Assembly (NCBI GenBank): GCA_051024685.1
Contig: JAZHPA010000047.1
Coordinates: 1-23,235 of the forward strand
Direction of reading: 5' to 3'
Source: UBA12545 sp051024685
GTDB lineage: Bacteria; Bacillota; DSM-521; Neomoorellales; Neomoorellaceae
Length of the DNA stretch: 23,235 nt
Shown: one piece after another, positions 14,176 through 21,795 of the stretch
Layout of the letters: the number at the start of each line of letters is the position of its first letter
Position numbering within the stretch: the first letter of the stretch is position 1
Translations under genes and position numbers: made by a program
Notes under the pieces: model-generated
The model's database searches: none
Seen by the model: only the letters and a program-made list of their open reading frames with translations
Told to the model about the DNA's origin: nothing

Positions 14176-17100
14176 ATGAGGCCACAAGATTCCCTGCCCA
14201 CCATCGGCCAGCTCATCGAGGTGCCGGCAGTACGTACAGTAATCCAGTTGCAGGATGCCCGCGATCCCTCCTTGCAGGAGCACCTCGTTCAGAGTTTCGT
14301 CTTGACCGGCGAAGCCGAGAGGGCCTTGGGGGCCGTACTGAGCGCCATAGGCCGGGGAGAAGGGCAGGGCTTTTTTCTTCAGGGGCCTTACGGTTCAGGC
14401 AAGTCCCACCTCCTGGCGGTCCTGAATCTCCTCCTTACTTCTCCCGAAAAGCGGGAAGTGCTGGCCGCCAAGGAGAGGGTTGCCGCATCGTGGCCGGAAG
14501 GGTGGCCGTCCCTGGTGAAAAGGGTGGGAGGCCAGCGTTACCTGGTGGCTGCGGTGTCGCTGGTGGAGCACAGCCACTATGAAGAATTGGAGGACGTCGT
14601 GCTGGGGGCTCTGGATGAAGCCGCCCAGGCCAGCCTGGGAAGGGGTCTGGGCCTGGCCACGCGGGAACAGTATGTCAGCCAGGCCAGGGAGATCCTGACT
14701 ATCCGCTATCCAGATGCGTTGGAAGAATTCCTGGCCCAAGAGAAGATGACAGCAGATGAGCTTTTTCAACCGGCGAATATCCACCTCTTGCGGTCCTTGT
14801 TACGGCGGGTGGGCATGCCCTTCCGCCTGGGTTATCGCCGACAGGAGGTCTTGGCGGAACTGGAGAGCCTCCTGGACGGCCGCGTGCTGGGAGGGGTGGT
14901 AATCCTTATAGACGAGCTCTCGGAATTCCTGCGCTCCAAGCCCGACAGCCGCAGCTTTAACGAAGATATACGCTTCCTGCAATATTTGGGGGAGATATCC
15001 CGGCGCATGCCCTTGTGGGTGGTGGCCACCCTTCAGGAGCAGATCGAGGCAACGGGGGACATTCCTCCCGAGGCCTTTAACAAAATAAAGGACCGTTACC
15101 CCGTCCGCTTCCAGCTCACTGGCGAGCACTTGCGGGAAATCATCAGCCGCCGCCTCATCGTTCACCGCCCCCAGGCCAGGGAGTATCTTGCCAAGCTTTA
15201 TGCGGATCTCAAGGGGGCTTTTCACGAGCTTCCCTTTAGCCAAGAAGAATTTTATGACCTCTATCCGGTCCATCCCCTGACGGTGGTATTTCTGGAACGC
15301 CTGCGGCCCCTTTTCTCCCAGCACCGAGGGGTGGTGGACTTCATCTACTCGCGCCTGACCGGAGACCCCGCCCGGCAAATACCGGGCCTCCTGGATCGAC
15401 CGCCAGACAGCCTTCTGGGCCCCGACCTGATCTTCGACCACTTCCAGGACCGTATCCGGGCCTTACCGGAAACCAGCCCTTATGTGCAGCAGGTATTCAA
15501 TTACTACCGAGAGGAAATGCCCCGGCTCCTCCCGGAACCGCGGGAGCAGGAATTGGGGTTCAGGCTTCTTAAACTTCTCATCCTTTCCGCCCTAGGCGCT
15601 TCGGCCAAGCCTTTGACGGTGCGCGAGCTCACCCATCTCCTCCTTTCACCCCTCACCCGGCTGGAGTGGCACCTGAATTACGAATATGTAGCCGATATTC
15701 TCCAGCGCCTCTACCGGGGGGGAGCCTATCTCGGCTGCCAGGAGGGGCCTTCGCCCCTGGATACGGCCTTTTACGTCGATCTCCAAGCCGACGTGCAGCT
15801 CCTGGTCCGCCGGCGGCTAGAATATATTAAGAAAGGATTTTTCCCCGGCGACCGGCGGGTTTTCACGGCCTTGGGCACCCATCTTACGGACGCCCGCTTG
15901 CCCCTGGCCGCCCTCCTGACCGAATCCCGCACCCCCCTGGAGGTATCCTGGCAGCAGACCCGGCGGGAGGGATTGATCCTGCTGGAGGATTTGGAAGATC
16001 TAAGCCCCGAAACCATCCAGGAGCTGGCCCACGAAAGCCTCACCACCGGCGTGGATTTCATCCTGGTGCTGGGACAGGCCGGCGACAGGGAACGGCAGCA
16101 TCGTCACCTGCAGGAACGTCTTCTCCCGGCCCTGGCCGGGCCCGCGGGCAAAGCCTTCCTGTTCTGGCTGCCTTCCGATCTTTCCGGCGAGTGGGAGTTT
16201 CTGACCACTGCCCTGGCTTATGAGCTTTTGCGGAAGGAGTATGCTGGGGACGCCAGTCCCACCGGCCAGAGGGTTCGTGCTTACTTGGACGGCATCTGGG
16301 AGGAGGTTAAGGGCCGCGTACAGGACATTTTCCGCCGGGCCTACCTCTCCGGTCAACTCATATCGGGGGAAGGAGAGGAAGTGCCTTGGCCCGCCAACCC
16401 GGCTTATGAATCCTTCAAAGGCCTGGTAGAAAGGCTGGCGGCCGTGGTTTTGGCCCGGCGTTACCCCCAGCATGCCAAGGTGGCTCCCCGGGGAGGGGTT
16501 ATCTTGCCCCCCTTGCTCCAGCGGGTGATAAACGAGTTTTTGATACCGGGGGAGTTTAAAGGCAAGGCGGATGCCAACCTCAAAATGGCCCTGGAAAACT
16601 TCCTCCATCCCTTGGGGGTGGTTAAGAAAACCCGTGAGGGGTATTTCCTCCAGGTGTCGCCCGAAAAGAATTCATTGGTGGCCGCTTGCCTGGAACATCT
16701 CAAGGAGGGCCCGGTAGAACTGGAAACGTTGAGCTTCAAGCTGCGGAAGGGCCCCTTTGGGTTGGGTGAGACCGGCTTTCAGCTTCTGATACTGGCCCTT
16801 CTGGGGGCAGGCCTTGCCGTGCCTTACGCTTCCGGCCGCCGCTTAAACTTAAAGCAGATAGGGCCTTACAATTTTCATAAGATCGAGAAGCTGGCCCTGG
16901 CCGAGACCTTGCCGGCTTCTTTCCAGGAGATCCTGGCAGGAGTCAAGTTCCTGCCGGCTGCCTGGCGCCAGGGTACTTTGACTCCGGCCCGGCAGCAGGA
17001 GATCTGGGACTACCTGGTACAGTTCCGGCACGAAGCCGGCACTCAGCTCCAAACTGTGGAGCATCTCCTGGAAAGTGTGGCCGGTTATCCGGCACTGGCG

Positions 17101-19650
17101 GCTCTGCCCTTGGCTACGGCCCGGGCCGATCTCCGCAGGGTGGCCGCTCTGCTGGAGGAAATAAAGGTGTCCTACGGGCCACGGGAGGGTCTGGAGCGTT
17201 TTCTTACCGCCTACCAGGCCGACCCCTTATGGGAAGTGGCGTGGGGACGTACCCAGAAACTCAGATCCTTTCTGGAGCAGCACTTGAATCATTTTCTCTT
17301 TATGCACGGTTACCTTACTGCACCTCAGCTGGCCCTGCCTGATACTCCTGCTTATCAAGGCCTGCGGGAGGAAAGGGACAAATTATTAGAGCTGCTCCAG
17401 ACTCCGGATTTGTTCTACCAGGACGAAGTCTACCAGCAGGCGGCTTCAGCCTTTGCTCGTTTCCAGCGGGATTATATAGAAGCCTATGCTGCCGAGCACC
17501 GGAGGCTACGCTCGCCGGAGCGCTTTCAGCCCTATCATGCCATACGGGAGGGGGAAGCTTATCAACTCTTAAGTCTTCTCAGCCAGTTGAAGCAGGTAGC
17601 CGTCCCGGATTCCCTAGGGCAGGTTAATCAGCTCCTCGCGAGCGCCCTGGCCCGCCAGTGCCCGGAAAACCCGGAAGGGAAGCTGGCCCTTCAACCGGCT
17701 TGTTCGTGCGGTCTGGTCCTGGGGGAAAAGGACGACCTGCCCTCCCCGGCCGGCATTCAGACGGCCATAGAGCAGGGCCTCCGGGATTACCTCCAGGCCT
17801 TCAAGGAGCCCCTCTACCGGGAAAAGGTGCAAGGCTTCTTGGCCGGACTGGAGAGCGTGGGCCGGGCCCAGGAAGCTGCGCGGGTACGCCAGCTTCTGGA
17901 GCTGGACCTAGATTCACCCGAGCTTCTAAGCCGCCTGAAATCCGTTTTGAACCGTACCACCGTAAATCTCATCAACCAGGCTCTGGCCGGTCAAGTCCTG
18001 GTGTTCGAGCGCAACCTGGACGACCTTTATGACCTGCTGGTCAACCGCATCTTTCGGCCGGAGCAGCTCCTGGAGGTGGTGCGACAGTGGATGGCAGGGC
18101 CGGGAACGGAAGACCTGGCGCCGAGCGCTCACATACGGGTGATAGGTAGAGGTGTAAAGGGAACTGCTGACTGTGTAGCTGAAAAGGCCGCATCCTACAG
18201 CCATTTCCCGGGGAACCTGTACGCCTGGCTGGCGGAGGCATACCCCGAGCTGGTACCCTATTGGCACCAGTGGGGTGCGCCGAATTTCTTTTTAACCATG
18301 GCCACTGCCTGGTGGCTAAGAACCCATGACCGCGACCCCAGAATGGTGGCCCGCCTTTGTTCACTTCCGGAGCTGCCCCCGGAAGCCTTGAGGAGCCTCA
18401 TGGAATTGGCCCGCCAGGTATTTGAACTACAGGCTGGCCCGGAGGAATTGGCTCCTGCCGTTCTCCAGGCAGCCCGGCGCAGCCTGGACGGTGAGATGGA
18501 GGAAGCTTACTGGCAGGTTTTAGCACCCCAGGAGAACCTGCCGGGGCCGGACCTCCTGCCCATCTTTGAAAAGGAAAACGTCTTCCCCGGCCTTCTGCGC
18601 CGAACCGCCGGCCGGTACCTGGAATGGCTGGGTCGAGCGGACGGCTCAGAGTTGGCCGCCGCCGCAGCCCGGTTGGAGAAGGTAACCGCCGCCCCTCCTG
18701 GCCCGGCCTGGGAAGGAGCGGAGCCGGCTGCCTGGCTGGACACGTGTCGCCTGGCCACACGTTTAGTCCATTCCCTGCACGTGCTGGGTACGGCCGACCC
18801 GGATGGTTTCCAGGGGCCCGACTGGGAGAAGATTTACAGCTCCCACCTGGGCAGTTTAGAAAGCCTATACGCTTACCTGCAGCAGCGGCTCTCCACTTTA
18901 GGCCTGGCAGAGGCTTTTCCTTTGATGCAGGTGGAAAGGGAGGTGCGCCGAATTCTGGAGAGCTACAGCCACGCCTTCCGGGAATTTTATGGAGAAGGCA
19001 GTGTGGCTCCTGGTCTTACCATGGAACAGCTCTTGTCCCGACTGGAGCGTTACCGCCAGCGTTGGCGGCCTGGGGCCCTGTATTTTATCTGGGTAGACGG
19101 GCTCCGGTGGGATGCCTATGAAGTGATGGTGGCCGAGCTGGGCCGGGCCGGGGTCTTATATGAGGAAGTAGCCCGGGGCCTCCTGTGGTGCCCTGTTCCC
19201 ACGGTCACCGCTACCCAGCTGGCAAGGCTTGAGGGAGCCGGGGAGCCACTGCGGTTTCTGGAGATCGGGCTTCCTTCCAGCGATCCGGGCGAGCTGGCTC
19301 AGTGGGGGAACCGCCTGGCTCCCGGGGAACCCAAGCCGGCCCTGCGGCTAAACCTGGTGGATGAGAAGGTTCATACCTCTACGGCCGACTATGCCACCTT
19401 CTTGGCCGAGCTGGCTCTAGGATTTCGCCGCCAGCTCTTGCCCGTAGTGTCCGCCCTGCCGGAGCGCTCCCTCATCCTAGTGGCCGGCGATCACGGTTAT
19501 ATGGTGAATTATGCTTTCCGGCCCGAGGATAAGCAGCATTCTCCGCGCTATCTCCACGGAGGGGTTTCGCCCCAGGAAGTCCTGGTCCCCTGGCTCCTCC
19601 TTTGGAAGGTGAGTAACCAGCCCTCGGGTTCCCGGCAGCTGTGGTTTTAA
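14176..19650 (+). CDS. Giant P-loop ATPase with C-terminal PglZ domain (BREX-like fusion)
   Basis: This 1824-residue protein begins with an ATPase of the BrxC/PglY/DUF6079 kind: Walker A GPYGSGKS at 70-77 followed by HLL, and Walker B VVILIDEL with D246/E247, then a region rich in helices. A C1162...C1176-S-C1178 cluster could bind metal. The last ~200 residues form a PglZ-type alkaline-phosphatase-like domain: a metal-ligand Asp in YFIWVDGLRWD (D1641), a nucleophile candidate in PTVTATQ (T1676-T1680), AGDHGY (D1772/H1773) and HGG (H1794). BREX systems normally encode BrxC and PglZ as separate proteins, so a single-chain combination is notable. No PglX methyltransferase, BrxA, BrxB, BrxL or nuclease lies nearby; the only partner is the TPR gene. 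The ATG has GGGAGGG seven bases upstream. ATPase and PglZ calls are from motifs; an antiviral role is inference. Confidence 0.77.
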   Translation: MRPQDSLPTIGQLIEVPAVRTVIQLQDARDPSLQEHLVQSFVLTGEAERALGAVLSAIGRGEGQGFFLQGPYGSGKSHLLAVLNLLLTSPEKREVLAAKERVAASWPEGWPSLVKRVGGQRYLVAAVSLVEHSHYEELEDVVLGALDEAAQASLGRGLGLATREQYVSQAREILTIRYPDALEEFLAQEKMTADELFQPANIHLLRSLLRRVGMPFRLGYRRQEVLAELESLLDGRVLGGVVILIDELSEFLRSKPDSRSFNEDIRFLQYLGEISRRMPLWVVATLQEQIEATGDIPPEAFNKIKDRYPVRFQLTGEHLREIISRRLIVHRPQAREYLAKLYADLKGAFHELPFSQEEFYDLYPVHPLTVVFLERLRPLFSQHRGVVDFIYSRLTGDPARQIPGLLDRPPDSLLGPDLIFDHFQDRIRALPETSPYVQQVFNYYREEMPRLLPEPREQELGFRLLKLLILSALGASAKPLTVRELTHLLLSPLTRLEWHLNYEYVADILQRLYRGGAYLGCQEGPSPLDTAFYVDLQADVQLLVRRRLEYIKKGFFPGDRRVFTALGTHLTDARLPLAALLTESRTPLEVSWQQTRREGLILLEDLEDLSPETIQELAHESLTTGVDFILVLGQAGDRERQHRHLQERLLPALAGPAGKAFLFWLPSDLSGEWEFLTTALAYELLRKEYAGDASPTGQRVRAYLDGIWEEVKGRVQDIFRRAYLSGQLISGEGEEVPWPANPAYESFKGLVERLAAVVLARRYPQHAKVAPRGGVILPPLLQRVINEFLIPGEFKGKADANLKMALENFLHPLGVVKKTREGYFLQVSPEKNSLVAACLEHLKEGPVELETLSFKLRKGPFGLGETGFQLLILALLGAGLAVPYASGRRLNLKQIGPYNFHKIEKLALAETLPASFQEILAGVKFLPAAWRQGTLTPARQQEIWDYLVQFRHEAGTQLQTVEHLLESVAGYPALAALPLATARADLRRVAALLEEIKVSYGPREGLERFLTAYQADPLWEVAWGRTQKLRSFLEQHLNHFLFMHGYLTAPQLALPDTPAYQGLREERDKLLELLQTPDLFYQDEVYQQAASAFARFQRDYIEAYAAEHRRLRSPERFQPYHAIREGEAYQLLSLLSQLKQVAVPDSLGQVNQLLASALARQCPENPEGKLALQPACSCGLVLGEKDDLPSPAGIQTAIEQGLRDYLQAFKEPLYREKVQGFLAGLESVGRAQEAARVRQLLELDLDSPELLSRLKSVLNRTTVNLINQALAGQVLVFERNLDDLYDLLVNRIFRPEQLLEVVRQWMAGPGTEDLAPSAHIRVIGRGVKGTADCVAEKAASYSHFPGNLYAWLAEAYPELVPYWHQWGAPNFFLTMATAWWLRTHDRDPRMVARLCSLPELPPEALRSLMELARQVFELQAGPEELAPAVLQAARRSLDGEMEEAYWQVLAPQENLPGPDLLPIFEKENVFPGLLRRTAGRYLEWLGRADGSELAAAAARLEKVTAAPPGPAWEGAEPAAWLDTCRLATRLVHSLHVLGTADPDGFQGPDWEKIYSSHLGSLESLYAYLQQRLSTLGLAEAFPLMQVEREVRRILESYSHAFREFYGEGSVAPGLTMEQLLSRLERYRQRWRPGALYFIWVDGLRWDAYEVMVAELGRAGVLYEEVARGLLWCPVPTVTATQLARLEGAGEPLRFLEIGLPSSDPGELAQWGNRLAPGEPKPALRLNLVDEKVHTSTADYATFLAELALGFRRQLLPVVSALPERSLILVAGDHGYMVNYAFRPEDKQHSPRYLHGGVSPQEVLVPWLLLWKVSNQPSGSRQLWF

Positions 19651-19717
19651 GCTCACCGGCCTGCGAAGGATAAAGGGCGTGATGTGTCGACGTCAAAAGG
19701 AGCTGTTAGTTTGAAGT

Positions 19718-19747
19718 TTGGAGTGGCAGATAAATTTTGGTTATAAT
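19718..19747 (+). promoter_or_regulatory. Putative sigma-A promoter for the glycosyltransferase gene
   Basis: TTGGAG (19718-19723) and a perfect TATAAT (19742-19747) are separated by 18 bases in the AT-rich gap after the ATPase-PglZ gene. They lie about 90 bases before the glycosyltransferase start, suggesting that gene is transcribed independently of the upstream operon. Confidence 0.5.
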
Positions 19748-19838
19748 ATTTTGGAAGAGTGATGGGTTGACGCAGGGCCAATAAAGAGCCTTAGTTTCTC
19801 GGCCTTAGCAAACCACAGGATTTAAAAGGGGTCCATAT

Positions 19839-20480
19839 ATGAAGGTCACGGCGGTGATCCCTGCCTACAACGAAGCGGCGACAATCGGCTCCGTTATCAG
19901 GGTTTTGCGCCGAGTTTCTCTGGTAGAAGAGATTATTGTAGTTAGCGACGGTTCGGAAGACGCCACGGCGGAGGTAGCCCGGGAACAGGGCGCTACAGTG
20001 ATCGAACTGGGGAAAAATTACGGCAAGGGTGTGGCCATGGTTAAAGGCGCTCAGGAGGCCCGGGGTGAGGTGCTTGTTTTTTTGGATGCCGATCTGGAGG
20101 GCTTAACCCCTGAACACGTGGAAAATTTGTTGAAGCCCGTGCTGCAGGGGGAAGCCGAGATGACCATCGGGGTTTTCCACGGAGGCCGCTCTCTGACCGA
20201 CTGGGCCCAGGTCATCGCTCCGTACTTGTCGGGCCAGCGGGCCATACCCAGAGCTCTTTTTCTGGCCGCCGGAATAGAAGACAGCCGTTTTGAAGTAGAG
20301 GTTATGTTGTCAACTATTGCCCGGCGGAAGGGATGGCGGGTAAAAAAGGTGCCCCTGTTTAACATGACCCATATCATGAAGGAAGAGAAAAGGGGTTTTA
20401 CCAGGGGTATGATAGCCCGTATGGGGATGTATAAAGACATCGCCAGTTTTTTTTTGGCGTGCAGGGCTGAGAAAGCATAA
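19839..20480 (+). CDS. Family 2 glycosyltransferase (dolichol-phosphate-mannose-synthase/GpgS-like)
   Basis: The 213-residue protein is a single GT-A domain. It opens with VTAVIPAYNEAATIGSVI (nucleotide-binding strand), then VVSDGSEDAT, a GKGVAMVKG loop and the DXD motif D83-A-D85 in FLDADLEG, which binds metal and sugar nucleotide. The later SGQRAIPR and MTHIMKEEKRGF segments resemble glucosyl-3-phosphoglycerate synthase and polyprenyl-phosphate transferases. No membrane anchor is seen, so it is probably cytoplasmic or peripheral. The start is ATG at 19839, with AAAGGGG nearby. It stands alone: a promoter-like sequence precedes it and a convergent macrodomain gene follows. Donor and acceptor cannot be told from sequence. 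Confidence 0.88.
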   Translation: MKVTAVIPAYNEAATIGSVIRVLRRVSLVEEIIVVSDGSEDATAEVAREQGATVIELGKNYGKGVAMVKGAQEARGEVLVFLDADLEGLTPEHVENLLKPVLQGEAEMTIGVFHGGRSLTDWAQVIAPYLSGQRAIPRALFLAAGIEDSRFEVEVMLSTIARRKGWRVKKVPLFNMTHIMKEEKRGFTRGMIARMGMYKDIASFFLACRAEKA

Positions 20481-20494
20481 ATACTCCCGCACCT

Positions 20495-20620
20495 CGGTGT
20501 AGTTTCCTTGGGAAGGACGGGGGATAGCGTCAGGGGCCGGCAGCCTGACCTAAGCCCGGCCCGGCCGGTGCCCGACACTAAGAGTTGGGAACCGGCCTTA
20601 CGCCGGGGGTTGGGGCGGCC
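20495..20620. other. Hairpin-rich spacer between convergent genes
   Basis: The spacer between the glycosyltransferase and macrodomain stop codons holds several strong inverted repeats. One is GTCAGG/CCTGAC (20529-20534 with 20544-20549). Another is a long hairpin from 20565 to 20595, CCGGT-G-CCCGAC paired with GTTGGG-A-ACCGG across a seven-base loop. There is no clear U-tract on either strand, so factor-independent termination is doubtful. It may be a bidirectional terminator of unusual form or another structured RNA remnant. Confidence 0.35.
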
Positions 20621-20622
20621 GG

Positions 20623-21183
20623 TCATTCTCGTTCGGACGACAAATCCTTAAGGGCCCTTTCGTAGGCCGCCAGTATAGAAGGAGAGAACAAAACGAAACG
20701 CACCTCTGAAAACGTCCTGGGATGTTGTTTTAAGTAAGAGATGACTGTATTGAGGGCAATCCGGGCGGCCCTTTCCAGGGGGAAACGATAGGCACCGGTG
20801 CTGATAGAGGGGAAGGCTAAAGTCTTAATGCCGTGCTCCCGGGCCAGGTCCAGGCTACTGCGGTAGGCGCTGGCCAGGAGTTCGTCCTCCCCTTTGGTCC
20901 CTCCCGACCAGATGGGGCCCACGGTGTGGATTACGTAGCGGGCCTTTAGGTTGCCGCCTGAAGTGAGCACTGCCTGCCCCGTGGGACATCCACCTTTTTC
21001 CTCCCGGATACGCCGACACTCTTCTGCGATGGCCGGCCCCCCTGCGCGGTGAATGGCGCCGTCCACTCCGCCGCCTCCCCAAAGCCCTTCGTTAGCGGCA
21101 TTGACGATTGCTTCGGTGTCCTGGACGGTGATATCGCCCTGGAGCAAGACCAATTTGGTTTCACCGATTTTGAGTTCCGTCAT
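20623..21183 (-). CDS. Macrodomain protein (ADP-ribose/O-acetyl-ADP-ribose hydrolase-like)
   Basis: The 186-residue protein is a single macrodomain of the MacroD/YmdB type. It has GDIT (16-19), IVNAANEGLWGGGGVDGAIH (about 26-45, with N28-A-A-N31 and D41 as expected for the catalytic loop), PTGQAVLT, VIHTVGP and SISTGAYRFP (126-135) for the phosphate-binding loop. Members remove ADP-ribose from proteins or deacetylate O-acetyl-ADP-ribose. It is cytoplasmic with no extra domain. The ATG at 21183 has GGGGGG eight bases upstream. The region directly upstream is one of the structured elements, and the gene is convergent with the glycosyltransferase. No ADP-ribosyltransferase or NAD-related gene is adjacent, so its target is unknown. 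Confidence 0.92.
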   Translation of the reverse strand: MTELKIGETKLVLLQGDITVQDTEAIVNAANEGLWGGGGVDGAIHRAGGPAIAEECRRIREEKGGCPTGQAVLTSGGNLKARYVIHTVGPIWSGGTKGEDELLASAYRSSLDLAREHGIKTLAFPSISTGAYRFPLERAARIALNTVISYLKQHPRTFSEVRFVLFSPSILAAYERALKDLSSERE

Positions 21184-21204
21184 TCTCTATGCCCCCCGTT
21201 TTCA

Positions 21205-21400
21205 TTAGGATGCTTCCGAGGTATTCCCCAAGCCGGGACGCTAGCGCCGGCTCCTGATGGGCTCACCAGCGATCCGTATAGCTCCTTCTCACCCTCCGGC
21301 GGTTCCCGGCCAATCCGAAATCTGTCTCAGTGGCCGGCCGAAGGTCTCATGCCCTCAGCCCCGCCTCCTATTTGCATGGGTGGTGGTGCCTCCTGGGTAT
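21205..21400 (-). ncRNA. HEARO-like (IscB/IsrB omega-RNA-type) structured RNA candidate
   Basis: Read on the minus strand, the element runs: GGAGGCGGGG (21368-21359), CTGAGG, then a hairpin CCGGCCA/TGGCCGG (21337-21331 with 21312-21306). The hairpin's inner arm CTGAGA/TTTCGG has a bulged AT, and GGAACC follows directly. Next come CTATACGGATCGC, a TGGTG/CATCA hairpin, a strong AGCCGG/CCGGCT hairpin (21252-21231) and GGGGAATACC. The order hairpin, CGGAAC, CGGAT, small hairpin, GGGGAA resembles IscB-associated omega RNAs (HEARO), from memory. The element at the right end of the window shares the first half, with compensatory changes in the inner stem. No iscB gene is adjacent, so this would be a stand-alone copy. 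A leader for the macrodomain gene is the alternative. Confidence 0.45.
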
Positions 21401-21493
21401 GGTCGCTTGGTTAGCACTTAATATTTTAACTTTATTCTTTACTTTTTGCTCATATCCTTTGTAAGGTAATACCTAAACTAATAAAAATTGACA

Positions 21494-21522
21494 TTGCTTT
21501 TTGCCCGAGGTTCTTCTATAAT
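21494..21522 (+). promoter_or_regulatory. Promoter for the c-di-AMP riboswitch/aminomutase unit
   Basis: A perfect TATAAT lies at 21517-21522, with TTGCTT at 21494-21499 giving a 17-base spacer. A consensus TTGACA also lies at 21488-21493, but its 23-base spacing is too long. Transcription would start just before the riboswitch. Confidence 0.6.
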
Positions 21523-21552
21523 AAAATAGAGTGAAACACTTATAATTGAATA

Positions 21553-21690
21553 AGTGAACGCTGAATCCCTAGGGGAGCGGGGGAACCAAACTTGGGGGTG
21601 AATCCTGTATACCTAACGGATACAGGTAGGGTTAGCTTTCGACCCGAACCCGTCAGCTAACCTCGTAAGCGTGGAAAGTCCGACAAAAGA
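21553..21690 (+). promoter_or_regulatory. ydaO-type c-di-AMP riboswitch
   Basis: The conserved blocks of the ydaO/yuaA aptamer appear in order: CGCTGAATCC (21559-), GGGGGAACCAAACTTGGGGGTGAATC, a variable hairpin CTGTAT/ATACAG with GGTAGGGTTAGC after it, then GACCCGAACCCGTCAGCTAACC and TCGTAAGCGTGGAAAGTC. This aptamer binds cyclic di-AMP. In Firmicutes it usually switches genes for potassium transport, osmolyte uptake or cell-wall enzymes off when c-di-AMP is high. A strong intrinsic terminator follows 45 bases downstream and the aminomutase gene comes next, so transcriptional attenuation is the likely mechanism. Confidence 0.92.
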
Positions 21691-21733
21691 GGGAGTCTTA
21701 TTGTACCCTTTTTAAGGTGGCGAAGTATACTCC

Positions 21734-21759
21734 AAACCCCGGGTCAAACGGGGTTTTTT
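21734..21759 (+). terminator. Intrinsic terminator of the riboswitch expression platform
   Basis: AAACCCCG (21734-21741) pairs perfectly with CGGGGTTT (21749-21756) around a seven-base loop, and a run of six T follows (21754-21759). It lies between the aptamer and the aminomutase start, as expected for a ligand-controlled attenuator. Confidence 0.93.
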
Positions 21760-21795
21760 GTTTACTTAAATCTTGTTTTCAAAGGGGGGATAACT

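Noticed and set aside
14800..15441. 213-codon minus-strand frame inside the giant ATPase gene
   Set aside because: No motif or ribosome site, and it overlaps a continuous 1824-codon gene with good domain content.
21360..21400. T-box-like GGGTGGTGGTGCC on the plus strand
   Set aside because: It differs from the conserved T-box sequence, and no specifier loop or aminoacyl-tRNA gene follows; it is the complement of the structured element.
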